From positions 1 to 17,411 of the forward strand of contig JAZSAJ010000021.1 in the NCBI GenBank assembly GCA_045601805.1: 17,411 bases of DNA, read 5' to 3'. Below the pieces are notes generated by a model. That model saw only the letters and a list, made by a program, of their open reading frames with translations, searched no databases and was not told the DNA's origin. The DNA comes from SIG607 sp045601805. GTDB lineage: Bacteria; Bacillota; Clostridia; Oscillospirales; Acutalibacteraceae. Positions 6,640-14,117 of the stretch are shown here, in pieces. The number at the start of each line of letters is the position of its first letter. Within the stretch, counting starts at the first letter, position 1. Made by a program: the position numbers and the translations under genes.

Positions 6640-7197
6640 ATGCGCGTTATAACCGGCTCTGCAAGGGGCAAAAAACTTATTACTTTACCGGGGAACGATG
6701 TTCGCCCCACCACCGACCGCGTTAAAGAAGCGCTTTTTAGCTCTATTCAGTTTGAAGTAACGGGAAGTACTGTGTTAGACCTTTTTGCAGGCAGCGGTCA
6801 ACTTGGTATTGAGGCGTTAAGCCGCGGTGCTGCGTATGCCGTTTTTTGCGATAAATCGGGTGATGCGGTAAACACCGTAAAGAAAAACCTTGCCGTGTGT
6901 GAGTTTAGTAATGATTCTTTTGAAGTAAACCATATGGATTTTTCGTCTTTTTTGGCGCGTACAAGCAAAAAGTTTGATTTTTGCTTTTTAGACCCACCCT
7001 ACGAAGCAGGTTTTTATAAAGACGCTTTAAAAGGATTAGAAAATGTTATGAAAGACGGCGGCGCGGTTTTTTGCGAACACCCAACAAATGTTATATTAAA
7101 CGACAGTTACGGTAAATTCAAAAAAGTTAAAGAATACCGTTTTTCAAGAATTTTAATTTCAAAGTATGTATCGGAGGGTACATTTAATGAACCGTGA
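6640..7197 (+). CDS. rsmD: 16S rRNA (guanine(966)-N2)-methyltransferase
   Basis: RsmD uses SAM to methylate G966 of 16S rRNA on the assembling small subunit. The 185-residue product shows the family start MRVITGSARGKKL, the conserved RPTTDRVKEALF at residues 22-33, SAM-binding motif I DLFAGSGQLG at 47-56, and the catalytic DPPY at 118-121. The ATG at 6640 is chosen over the in-frame GTG at 6628 because AAGGTGA, which contains that GTG, is its ribosome binding site and because family members start MRVI. It is the first gene of an operon and overlaps coaD by 11 bases, the common rsmD-coaD arrangement of Gram-positive bacteria. Confidence 0.96.
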   Translation: MRVITGSARGKKLITLPGNDVRPTTDRVKEALFSSIQFEVTGSTVLDLFAGSGQLGIEALSRGAAYAVFCDKSGDAVNTVKKNLAVCEFSNDSFEVNHMDFSSFLARTSKKFDFCFLDPPYEAGFYKDALKGLENVMKDGGAVFCEHPTNVILNDSYGKFKKVKEYRFSRILISKYVSEGTFNEP

Positions 7198-7672
7198 TAT
7201 TGCTGTTTATCCGGGCAGTTTTGACCCTATAACCCTTGGCCACCTTGATATTATTAAGCGTGCCTCTTCCCTTTTTGGAAAGTTAATCGTTGTGGTTATG
7301 GTCAACCCCAATAAAAAATATTCTTTTTCTGCCGAAGAAAGAGTTGAGCTTATTAAAAAATCTGTTGCAGGGTTTGAAAATGTAGAGGTTGAATATTCAA
7401 GCGGACTACTGGCAGACTACGCAAAACAAAAAGGCGCAAAAGCAATTGTTAAAGGTCTTCGCGCGCTTTCGGATTTTGAATATGAATTTCAAATGGCGCT
7501 TACAAACAAGCAATTAAACCCCGAGGTTGAAACGGTGTTTTTAACAACAACATCGGATTATATGTATTTAAGTTCAAGCATGGTAAAGCAAATTGCTTCA
7601 ATGGGCGGAAATATCAGCGGGTTTGTTCCCGATGCTATTCATAAACAAATACTAAATAGATTGAAAGGATAG
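7187..7672 (+). CDS. coaD: pantetheine-phosphate adenylyltransferase
   Basis: CoaD adenylylates 4'-phosphopantetheine with ATP to form dephospho-CoA, the penultimate step of coenzyme A synthesis. The 161-residue product has the nucleotidyltransferase signature GSFDPITLGH at residues 10-19 (TxGH with His19), the KGLRALSDFEYEFQMALTN block, and the C-terminal SSSMVKQIASMGG motif that corresponds to ISSTxxR. The start at 7187 follows GGAGGG with a suitable spacer and lies inside the end of rsmD. The overlap and the next gene's close spacing indicate one operon with translational coupling. Confidence 0.97.
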   Translation: MNRDIAVYPGSFDPITLGHLDIIKRASSLFGKLIVVVMVNPNKKYSFSAEERVELIKKSVAGFENVEVEYSSGLLADYAKQKGAKAIVKGLRALSDFEYEFQMALTNKQLNPEVETVFLTTTSDYMYLSSSMVKQIASMGGNISGFVPDAIHKQILNRLKG

Positions 7673-7677
7673 ATAAT

Positions 7678-8136
7678 ATGAATTTAGAAGAATTACTTGA
7701 ACAGTTTGATGAAGCTCTTGACAGCGGAATCAAAATGCCCGGCAAAAAAACTTTGGTAGACATTGAAAGGTTGCGCGCAGTTGTTGACGATATTCGTTTG
7801 AACATTCCAAACGAAATTAAACAGGCACGCGGCATTGTTACTGACCGTGCAAACATTATTGCAGGCGCAAAACAAGAAGCCGACAGTCTTATTCGCGCTG
7901 CTGAAGAACAGGCAAAAGCAAAGGTTGCTGAACAGGAAATTACCCGTTTGGCACAAGAAAAAGCACAGGAAATTATTTCTGTTGCCCAAGCAAAAAGCCG
8001 TGAAATGCGCAAAGCCGCACAAGATTTTGTTGACGACATTATGCGCCGCGCCGATGAAAACCTTACTGCAAATTTAGGCGAAGTAAGAAAAACCCGTGCT
8101 TCTTTAAAAGCACAGTCAGGCATTAAGAACGATTAA
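7678..8136 (+). CDS. coiled-coil protein, often annotated as ATPase subunit H-like
   Basis: This 152-residue, highly charged protein is almost wholly helical. A central Ala/Glu/Lys/Gln-rich segment, about residues 45-130, has heptad character resembling V-type ATPase stalk subunits and DivIVA-like coiled coils. Proteins of this type next to coaD in Clostridia are often labelled vacuolar-type H+-ATPase subunit H, but no ATP synthase genes are nearby and it contains no ATP-binding motif. An ATPase role is therefore unsupported here. It starts five bases after coaD, using an AAAGGA site inside the end of coaD, so it is the third gene of the operon. A structural or division-related role is possible. 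Confidence 0.8.
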   Translation: MNLEELLEQFDEALDSGIKMPGKKTLVDIERLRAVVDDIRLNIPNEIKQARGIVTDRANIIAGAKQEADSLIRAAEEQAKAKVAEQEITRLAQEKAQEIISVAQAKSREMRKAAQDFVDDIMRRADENLTANLGEVRKTRASLKAQSGIKND

Positions 8137-8145
8137 TAAAAAATT

Positions 8146-8180
8146 AAAGCCCCGAAACGCAAACGCGTTTCGTTGCTTTT
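8146..8180. terminator. terminator between converging operons
   Basis: An eight-bp perfect inner stem, CGAAACGC/GCGTTTCG (8153-8160 with 8165-8172), is extended past a two-base mismatch by AAAGC/GCTTT. T-tracts follow on the plus strand and a shorter A/T run on the other side. It ends the rsmD-coaD operon and may also serve the permease gene ending at 8183 on the minus strand. Confidence 0.85.
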
Positions 8181-8182
8181 TT

Positions 8183-9295
8183 TTATGCGGTAATATTTCT
8201 TTTTTCCAAATCTTCTTTAATAATTCGGTAAACCGATGCCGCAAGCGGAACGCCCAAAAGCATTCCGGGAACACCAGCAACACCACCGCCAACCGTAACA
8301 GCCAGCAAAACAAGTATTGACGGAATACCAATAGATTTGCCAACAACCCTTGGGTAAATAAGATTGCCTTCAAGTTGTTGTAATATAACAAGGAAAATAA
8401 TAAACACCAGTGCTTTAACGGGTGAAACCGTTAAAATCATTAGCGCACCAATTGCCGCGCCAATATATGCACCTGCAACAGGAATTAATGCTGTAAAACC
8501 AACAAGTGTACCTATCATAACAGCATAAGGCAAACGGAATATCCACATACCAATAATACAAAGTGTGCCCAAAATAACCGCTTCGGTACACTGACCAATT
8601 ATATAGCCGCGAAAACTTTCGTTAATAACATCGGCACAGTATATAACCTTATTGTAGTGTTTTTCTTTTAAATAACCCTTAAAGAGCAAGAAAATGCCCA
8701 CTTTAATTTTTTCTTTAGAAAAAAGAATATAAATTGCAAAAACAATGCTTAAGAACACCGAAACAACGCCCGAAACAATAGAAGTAACGGCGGTAACAAC
8801 GGTGCTGACAATATCGGTAAAGCCGGTTTGTATAACCGAAACTGTTTTATTTATTGCTTCACTCCAATCAATTTTTGTAAGATGAGCCAAGGTTTCGGCA
8901 GGTATTGTTTTTTGCACCCAATTGCTTTCCAACAATTTGCTAATGGCACCCGGTGTTTCGCTAACAATAAACTTAACGCACGAAACAAGTTCGGGTATTA
9001 CCAACCAAACCACCGCCGCAATTATAGACAAAAGCGAAAGAAGAGCGGCAACAAGACAAACGGGACGGCGTGTAACCAAAACTGCTTTTTTCTTGCTTTT
9101 AGGAAAATAATGCTTTTCATAAAAGCACATAAGAATATTAAGCAAAAATGCAATTAAAAGACCTGTTAAAACAGGTATAAGTGCACTTAAAATTAAGGAC
9201 AGTATATTTGAAAACCCTTTAAAATAATAAATGCACACAAACAAAAGCAGCGCTGTAACACCAATTTTAAAACAATTTTTCCAAGTTAATGTCAT
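8183..9295 (-). CDS. AI-2E family transporter (UPF0118 permease)
   Basis: This 370-residue polytopic membrane protein of the AI-2E family has about eight membrane segments. The order is an N-terminal helical pair, a basic loop around FPKSKKKAVLVTRRP, a long extracytoplasmic stretch near residues 100-150, and the characteristic C-terminal half containing GTLVGFTALIPVAGAYIG and the EGNLIYPRVVGKSIG motif. Family members have been linked to autoinducer-2 or other small-molecule export and to Na+/H+ antiport, so the substrate is open. AAGGAAAG lies four bases before the ATG and a good promoter lies upstream. It is transcribed alone and divergently from the lipoprotein gene. Confidence 0.93.
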   Translation of the reverse strand: MTLTWKNCFKIGVTALLLFVCIYYFKGFSNILSLILSALIPVLTGLLIAFLLNILMCFYEKHYFPKSKKKAVLVTRRPVCLVAALLSLLSIIAAVVWLVIPELVSCVKFIVSETPGAISKLLESNWVQKTIPAETLAHLTKIDWSEAINKTVSVIQTGFTDIVSTVVTAVTSIVSGVVSVFLSIVFAIYILFSKEKIKVGIFLLFKGYLKEKHYNKVIYCADVINESFRGYIIGQCTEAVILGTLCIIGMWIFRLPYAVMIGTLVGFTALIPVAGAYIGAAIGALMILTVSPVKALVFIIFLVILQQLEGNLIYPRVVGKSIGIPSILVLLAVTVGGGVAGVPGMLLGVPLAASVYRIIKEDLEKRNITA

Positions 9296-9325
9296 AATTC
9301 TTTCCTTTTTCTAATTATTTCCTTT

Positions 9326-9354
9326 ATTATACTCTATATTTTTTAAAATTTCAA
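9326..9354 (-). promoter_or_regulatory. promoter of the AI-2E family permease gene
   Basis: TTGAAA (9349-9354) and consensus TATAAT (9326-9331) are spaced by 17 bases on the minus strand. Confidence 0.85.
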
Positions 9355-9378
9355 TAAACCTTAACATTTTTTTGTATG

Positions 9379-9407
9379 TTGACTGTGTATATTTTTTGGG
9401 GTATAAT
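9379..9407 (+). promoter_or_regulatory. promoter of the DUF4358-MBOAT-DHHW operon
   Basis: TTGACT (9379-9384) and consensus TATAAT (9402-9407) are spaced by 17 bases on the plus strand. It is divergent from the permease promoter, with 24 bases between the two -35 boxes. Confidence 0.9.
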
Positions 9408-9435
9408 ATTTATATCAAATTTAAAGGAGATAATT

Positions 9436-9990
9436 ATGAAAAAAATCATTTGCTTATTACTTTGCGTATGTATTGTTTTTTCGTTTGCCGCTTGCGGTAA
9501 ACAAGAAAAAGGCCCTGAAACCGCTTTAGTTCTTTTAGAAACCGTTTGGGAAAAATACGGTGAAACAGACAAGTTCCCCGCAGGCGGCGGCGACTTTTCT
9601 GAAGAAAATCAAAAAATGGACGCTCCTGGCAAATACAGTGTAAGTGACCCCGAAGCTTTGGAAGCAACATTTGCAATTGACGACGACAATGCCGCGCTTC
9701 TTTCCGACGGTGCTTCGCTTCAACACATGATGAACGCCAACACCTTTACTGCAGGCGCATTTTTGCTTAAAGATGCAGGTAAAATTAAGGAATATGCCGC
9801 AGAACTTAAAGAAGACCTTGCTGAAAGACAATGGATTTGCGGTACCCCCGATAAATATGTTATTGCCAAGGTTGGCGGTTATGTGGTTTCTGTTTTCGGC
9901 AACAATGAACTGGTAGACAACTTTGTTTCAAAGCTTAAAGCTTCCTTTAGTTATACTGAAGTTCTTTACGATGAATTAGTGGTTGCATAA
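9436..9990 (+). CDS. DUF4358-like lipoprotein
   Basis: This 184-residue protein has a lipoprotein signal peptide ending FAAC, with Cys20 as the lipidated residue. The mature part holds an acidic linker and then a compact domain of about 110 residues ending in a conserved-looking helix (NELVDNFVSKLKASF). The layout and the neighbouring MBOAT and DHHW genes fit DUF4358 lipoproteins of Clostridia; the family assignment is from pattern recognition, not a search. The ATG at 9436 has AAAGGAGA upstream. It is the first gene of the cassette, nine bases ahead of the MBOAT gene, and likely works at the outer membrane face in the same surface-polymer modification process. Confidence 0.75.
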   Translation: MKKIICLLLCVCIVFSFAACGKQEKGPETALVLLETVWEKYGETDKFPAGGGDFSEENQKMDAPGKYSVSDPEALEATFAIDDDNAALLSDGASLQHMMNANTFTAGAFLLKDAGKIKEYAAELKEDLAERQWICGTPDKYVIAKVGGYVVSVFGNNELVDNFVSKLKASFSYTEVLYDELVVA

Positions 9991-9999
9991 TTTAAAAAT

Positions 10000-11388
10000 A
10001 TGGTTTTTTCGGATTTAATATTTTTATATTTTTTCCTGCCTATATTTTTTATATGTTACTTTTTAGTAAAAGACCGATTTAAAAATTTTGTTTTACTTTT
10101 ATTCAGTTTAATTTTTTACGGTTGGGGCGAACCGAAATTTCTGTTTTTAATGGTTCTTTCGGTTCTCCAAACATACATTTTCGGCATACTAATTGAAAAA
10201 TACCGTTTTACAAAACTTAAAAATGTTTTCTTTATAACAAGCATTGTTTTAAGTTTTTCGCTGTTGGTTATTTTTAAGTATGCCGATTTTATTATAGGCA
10301 GTATAAATAATGTGCTTTCTGCAAACATTCCGCTTGTGCACCTTGCTTTACCTATTGGCATTAGTTTTTACACTTTTCAAACGGTTAGTTATGTTATTGA
10401 TGTATACCGCGGTGACACTAAAGCGCAGTATTCGTTTATTAACCTTGCGGCTTATGTTACAATGTTCCCCCAACTAATTGCAGGGCCAATTGTAAGGTAC
10501 AGCGATATTAACGAGTGTTTGGAACGCCGCAGTCATACCATTAGCGGTATAGGTGACGGCATTTTGCGTTTTTTTATAGGGCTTTCTAAAAAGGTGCTTA
10601 TTTCTAACCAACTTTATGCCGTTTGCAATGCATTTAAAACCACAAGTGAACCATCAGTTTTGTTTTATTGGTTATATGCTATTTCCTTTACCTTGCACAT
10701 TTACTTTGACTTTTCGGGTTACAGCGATATGGCTATTGGGCTTGGCAAGGTGTTTGGATTTAACTTTTTAGAAAACTTTAACTACCCATACATTTCAAAA
10801 AGCATAACTGAATTTTGGCGCAGATGGCATATGTCGCTTGGCACTTGGTTTAAAGATTATGTTTATATTCCGCTTGGCGGCAGCCGATGTAAAAAATCTC
10901 GTGCCGCATTTAACATTTTTGTTGTGTGGATGCTTACCGGCCTTTGGCACGGCGCTGCTTGGAACTTTGTACTTTGGGGTATTTTTTACGCGGTTTTGCT
11001 TATGGGCGAAAAGTTTTTATACGGAAAGTTTTTGCAAAAAACAAAGGTGCTTAAACATATTTATGTGCTTTTAGCCGTTATAATTGGTTTTGTTTTGTTT
11101 GACTCTTCAACACTTAATGAAACCGTTAATACCGTTGCTTCCCTGTTCTTCACAAAGGGTTTACCCATTATATCAAACGAAGCGGTTTATTATTTAAAAA
11201 GTTACGGTTTAATTTTAATTGTTTCTGCCGTTGGCTCTACCCCGCTTTTAAAAAATGTTGTTGGTAAAATAAAAGAAACCCGTTTTATTTACACAGTAAA
11301 ACCCATTTTTATAGGTGTTTTGCTTATTCTTTGCACAGCGTATATAATTGACGGTTCTTTTAACCCATTCTTGTATTTTAGGTTTTAG
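10000..11388 (+). CDS. MBOAT family O-acyltransferase (AlgI/DltB-like)
   Basis: This 462-residue polytopic membrane protein is predicted to transfer acyl groups, typically acetyl, across the membrane onto an extracellular polymer. It shows the MBOAT hallmarks: FPQLIAGPIVRY near residue 156, DFSGYSDMAIG near 237, EFWRRWHMSLGTWFKDYVYIPLGG from 271 (His277), and the catalytic-type LTGLWHGAAWNFVLWG with His317. Length is usual for AlgI-like members. No strong ribosome binding site precedes the ATG, which sits nine bases after the lipoprotein stop, so translational coupling is likely. Its partner is the DHHW protein eight bases downstream, mirroring AlgI with AlgJ/AlgX in alginate acetylation. The polymer is unknown. 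Confidence 0.95.
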   Translation: MVFSDLIFLYFFLPIFFICYFLVKDRFKNFVLLLFSLIFYGWGEPKFLFLMVLSVLQTYIFGILIEKYRFTKLKNVFFITSIVLSFSLLVIFKYADFIIGSINNVLSANIPLVHLALPIGISFYTFQTVSYVIDVYRGDTKAQYSFINLAAYVTMFPQLIAGPIVRYSDINECLERRSHTISGIGDGILRFFIGLSKKVLISNQLYAVCNAFKTTSEPSVLFYWLYAISFTLHIYFDFSGYSDMAIGLGKVFGFNFLENFNYPYISKSITEFWRRWHMSLGTWFKDYVYIPLGGSRCKKSRAAFNIFVVWMLTGLWHGAAWNFVLWGIFYAVLLMGEKFLYGKFLQKTKVLKHIYVLLAVIIGFVLFDSSTLNETVNTVASLFFTKGLPIISNEAVYYLKSYGLILIVSAVGSTPLLKNVVGKIKETRFIYTVKPIFIGVLLILCTAYIIDGSFNPFLYFRF

Positions 11389-11396
11389 GTGGCGCT

Positions 11397-12500
11397 ATGA
11401 GTAAAAAAGTTAGTAATATAATTAGCATTGTTTTAGTTTGCTGTATAATTATAGGTTTTTTTGCTTTTACAATTGTTTTACCAAAAAAGGAATATTCACT
11501 TTCTGAACGCAGAGAATTAAAAAAATTACCCGAATTAACGATAAGTTCGGTGTTTAGCGGAAATTATATGACAAGTTTAAGAGATTGGTGCGCCGACCAT
11601 TTTCCGCTTAGAGAACATCTTCGCACCATAAAAGCATACACAGCATATAATTTATTTAATTTGGGTGATAATAACGGCATTTATTTTTACGGCGACCAAA
11701 TTTGCAAAATTGAATACCCAATGAAAGACAGCGCCATTACACGCGCAGGTAATATTTTTAATGAAATTTATAACCGCGACTTAAAAAACAAAGCAAACAA
11801 CATTTACCTTTCGGTTATACCCGATAAAAACTGCTTTACCGCCAAAGCGTGCGGCAAACCGTTTTACGATGCCAACACCTTTGCAAATGCTTTGGCACAA
11901 AAAATGCCCTTTGCCAAGTATATTGATGTTGTTTCTTTGCTAAAAGCCGAAGACTATTACAACACCGATATTCACATTAAGCAAGAAAGCCAAATTCCCC
12001 TTGCAAAAGAAATTTTAAACAAAATGGGTGTTAATGCAAATATTTCGTTTACCGAAAACACCGCAGAAAACGAATTTTACGGTGTATATTACGGTCAGGC
12101 GGCGCTTAAAACAAAGGGAGATAAGTTTGTTTATTTAACAAATGACGCGATAAATTCTGCTTCGGTTTATGATTTTGAAACCGAAAAAACACTTTCTGTT
12201 TACGATTTAAACAAACTAAACAGCGAAAACCTTTATGAAACCTTTTTGCACGGTTCAAAATCTTTAATGACAATTAAAAACGATAACGCAAAAACAAACA
12301 AACGGCTTGTTATTTTCCGCGATTCATTTGCAAGTAATTTAGCACCGCTTTTAATTAGCGAATACAGCGAGATTACTTTAATTGACATAAGATATATAAG
12401 CGCGAAAGCGGTGGCAAACTTTATAGATTATACAGGTTGTGATGTTTTGTTTTTATACAGCACTCCTGTAATTAACGCAAGTAACCAGTTTAAAAGATAA
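11397..12500 (+). CDS. DHHW family (AlgJ/AlgX-like) surface acetyltransferase partner
   Basis: This 367-residue protein has one N-terminal membrane anchor (residues 8-28) and an extracytoplasmic SGNH-like domain. It is predicted to accept acyl groups from the MBOAT protein and transfer them to a surface polymer. Family features are DWCADHFPLREHLRT near residue 63, the catalytic Asp-x-His in TDIHIKQES (Asp191, His193), and the nucleophile Ser310 in IFRDSFASNLAP. The motif that names the family reads DIHI here, so the catalytic Asp and His are kept while the second and fourth positions differ. AGGTGG precedes the ATG by four bases. It is the last gene of the cassette before a strong terminator. 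Confidence 0.9.
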   Translation: MSKKVSNIISIVLVCCIIIGFFAFTIVLPKKEYSLSERRELKKLPELTISSVFSGNYMTSLRDWCADHFPLREHLRTIKAYTAYNLFNLGDNNGIYFYGDQICKIEYPMKDSAITRAGNIFNEIYNRDLKNKANNIYLSVIPDKNCFTAKACGKPFYDANTFANALAQKMPFAKYIDVVSLLKAEDYYNTDIHIKQESQIPLAKEILNKMGVNANISFTENTAENEFYGVYYGQAALKTKGDKFVYLTNDAINSASVYDFETEKTLSVYDLNKLNSENLYETFLHGSKSLMTIKNDNAKTNKRLVIFRDSFASNLAPLLISEYSEITLIDIRYISAKAVANFIDYTGCDVLFLYSTPVINASNQFKR

Positions 12501-12530
12501 AAAAACGAGAGTTTGCACTCTCGTTTTTTT
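12501..12530. terminator. bidirectional terminator
   Basis: A stem of eight pairs, ACGAGAGT/ACTCTCGT, extended by flanking A and T tracts, has a four-base loop. It follows the DHHW gene on the plus strand and the dehydrogenase stop (12532) on the minus strand, so it probably ends both. Confidence 0.92.
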
Positions 12531-12531
12531 G

Positions 12532-13491
12532 TTACGGATTAACAACATTTTTAGGGTTTCCGTTTAAATAACATTTTAAATTTTCCACCGCAATACCCAT
12601 AAGCCGTTTTCTTGTTTCAAAAGGCATCCAAGCAATATGTGGTGTAATTGTGCAGTTAGGTAAATTATAAAGCGGACAGTCTTTGCTCATTGGTTCGCTA
12701 CCCAAAACATCAACTGCGGCAAAAGCAATTTCACCGTTTTTAAGTGCATTTGCCAATGCTTCTTCGTTTACAACAGGGCCCCTTGCAGAATTTATAAGCA
12801 TAGCGCTGTTCTTCATAAGTTTTAACTCTTGTTCGCCAATAAGGTTTTTAGTATGAGCGGTAAGCGGACAATGAAGCGTTACAATATCGGAATTTTCAAG
12901 TAATTCTGCCAGTGTTGTAAATTTAAGGTTTTCGCTTTCGTATTCAGCATATTTTGTGCGCGAATAAACCAAAACCTTCATATTAAATGCCAAGGCAATT
13001 TTGCTTAACGCTTTACCAATTTCGCCAAAACCAACAATGCCAAGCGTTTTACCGGCAAGTTCCCAAATTGGCGCAACAGTATAACTAAAGGTGTCGCTTT
13101 TAATCCAGTCACCCTTTTGAACGCTTAAATTGTGTTCACCTATTTTATTATAATAGTTAAGAATCGTTGCAAAAACATATTGCGCAACGGCATTTGTGGA
13201 ATAAGACGGTATATTGCAAACCGTTATGCCAAGGTTTTTTGCAGCGGCAAGGTCAATTATGTTATAGCCCGTTGCCATTATAAGCACAAGTTTTAAATTA
13301 TTACATTTTTCTAAAACTTCTTTGGGTAATAAAACTTTATTTGTAATTACAACTTCGCTGTCTGCTATTCTTTTTAGTGCTTGGTCGTTTTTTGTGTTTT
13401 CGTAAACCGTAACTTCGCCGAACTCCCTAAACACATCATAATTAAGGTCGTTTGCAGCAAGTGCCTTTCCGTCTAACACCACAATTTTCAT
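12532..13491 (-). CDS. D-2-hydroxyacid dehydrogenase (glycerate/hydroxypyruvate type)
   Basis: This is an NAD(P)-dependent oxidoreductase of the D-isomer 2-hydroxyacid family, interconverting 2-keto acids and D-2-hydroxyacids. The 319-residue protein has the Rossmann motif GFGEIG at residues 154-159 and the catalytic triad Arg237 (SARG), Glu266 (GSEP) and His285 (PHIAW). The N-terminal MATGYNIID and the short C-terminus without an ACT domain argue against a regulated SerA. Sequence style fits glycerate or hydroxypyruvate dehydrogenases, but substrate cannot be fixed by eye. AAAGGGTGA precedes the ATG. It is monocistronic, with its own promoter and terminator. Confidence 0.94.
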   Translation of the reverse strand: MKIVVLDGKALAANDLNYDVFREFGEVTVYENTKNDQALKRIADSEVVITNKVLLPKEVLEKCNNLKLVLIMATGYNIIDLAAAKNLGITVCNIPSYSTNAVAQYVFATILNYYNKIGEHNLSVQKGDWIKSDTFSYTVAPIWELAGKTLGIVGFGEIGKALSKIALAFNMKVLVYSRTKYAEYESENLKFTTLAELLENSDIVTLHCPLTAHTKNLIGEQELKLMKNSAMLINSARGPVVNEEALANALKNGEIAFAAVDVLGSEPMSKDCPLYNLPNCTITPHIAWMPFETRKRLMGIAVENLKCYLNGNPKNVVNP

Positions 13492-13521
13492 ATCTTCACC
13501 CTTTAAGCAAATTTTAAATAG

Positions 13522-13550
13522 AGTTTAGCATTCTTTAATTAAAAAGTCAA
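13522..13550 (-). promoter_or_regulatory. promoter of the 2-hydroxyacid dehydrogenase gene
   Basis: TTGACT (13545-13550) and TAAACT (13522-13527) are spaced by 17 bases on the minus strand, with an extended TGC just before the -10. Confidence 0.82.
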
Positions 13551-13551
13551 C

Positions 13552-13581
13552 AAAAAGCGAGGCATTTAAACCTCGCTTTTT
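13552..13581 (-). terminator. terminator behind the gene remnant
   Basis: An 11-bp perfect stem, AAAAAGCGAGG and its complement, has an eight-base loop and A/T tracts on both sides. It follows the stop codon of the remnant at 13589 on the minus strand and insulates the dehydrogenase promoter. Confidence 0.88.
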
Positions 13582-13588
13582 AACATAA

Positions 13589-13693
13589 TTATTGTTTTCC
13601 CTCAATAAACTTTTTGGCTATTTCTTTTACTCCTTCCTCTGACCAATCGGGGTTAATAGAATAATGAGCTGTTTTAAGATAGAACCGTCCCAT
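13589..13693 (-). pseudogene. 3' remnant of an unidentified gene
   Basis: The minus strand keeps a short open frame that reads like real protein: TAHYSINPDWSEEGVKEIAK and a further few residues before TAA, about 28 plausible residues. A terminator lies right behind it, as expected of a true gene 3' end. At its upstream end the frame runs straight into the ATAGAACCGTCCC repeat, and beyond that a stop codon appears, so the 5' part of the gene is gone. I do not recognise the family. An intact 34-residue gene is unlikely because there is no usable ribosome binding site at the ATG at 13693. Confidence 0.5.
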
Positions 13694-13710
13694 GTCCTAC
13701 ATAGGCGGTT
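13679..13710. repeat. REP-like hairpin containing ATAGAACCGTCCC
   Basis: The segment begins with the same 13 bases as the copy at 4092 and folds into AACCG-(T)-CCCATGT, loop CCT, ACATAGG-CGGTT. That is twelve pairs including one G-T pair, with a single bulged T. A T-rich run follows on the plus strand. It lies exactly between two truncated minus-strand gene fragments, which fits an inserted or recombined repeat unit. It might also act as a terminator. Confidence 0.55.
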
Positions 13711-13712
13711 TT

Positions 13713-14117
13713 TTAATTTTCTTTTTTTATATTAACAAGATGGCAAATTCCCGGAACACTACCGCCCTGCATTACGCTTGTTGGCGAAAGCAATGCACCT
13801 GTTGCACAATAAAGAATGTTTTTAAAGTTGCTCTTTTTAAATTGCTCCATAACATAAGAACACATTAAACTTGCCGAACATCCGCACCCTGAAGCACCGG
13901 CATGGACGTCATCTTTTTCAATATCAAACATCATTATACCAAAGTCGTTGTGCACGCTTCTTATATCTATTCCCTCTTTGTCGGTAAGTGTATAAAGTAA
14001 GTCGCTTCCAACAACGCCCAAATCACCCGTAAATATAGCATCGTAATCTTTGGGTTTTGTATTTGTATCCTTTAAAAATGTTACTATAGTATCAGCCGCA
14101 GCAGGGGAAAATGTCAA
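13713..14117 (-). pseudogene. spoVAD: C-terminal fragment of stage V sporulation protein AD
   Basis: SpoVAD is a thiolase-fold protein that binds dipicolinic acid and is needed for its uptake into the forespore. The visible 134 residues match its C-terminal part: SPAAADTI, then IFTGDLGVVGS, HNDFGIMMFD, VHAGASGCGCSAS and CATGALLSPTSVMQGG. The intact family protein is about 335-340 residues, so roughly 60% is missing from the N-terminus. The only in-frame start is a TTG at 14117 with no ribosome binding site, and upstream the frame stops within about 20 codons without SpoVAD-like sequence. The usual spoVAC and spoVAE neighbours are absent. It is most simply a remnant left by deletion or rearrangement; an intact copy probably exists elsewhere if the organism sporulates. 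Confidence 0.85.

Noticed and set aside
7635..8123. Minus-strand 162-codon frame antisense to the coiled-coil gene
   Set aside because: Its Ser/Ala/Arg-rich composition is the mirror of the Ala/Glu-rich repeats on the plus strand, and the plus-strand gene has operon context and a ribosome binding site.
7678..8136. True V-type ATPase subunit H
   Set aside because: Only coiled-coil similarity is seen; no ATP synthase genes are nearby and the family label is probably historical.
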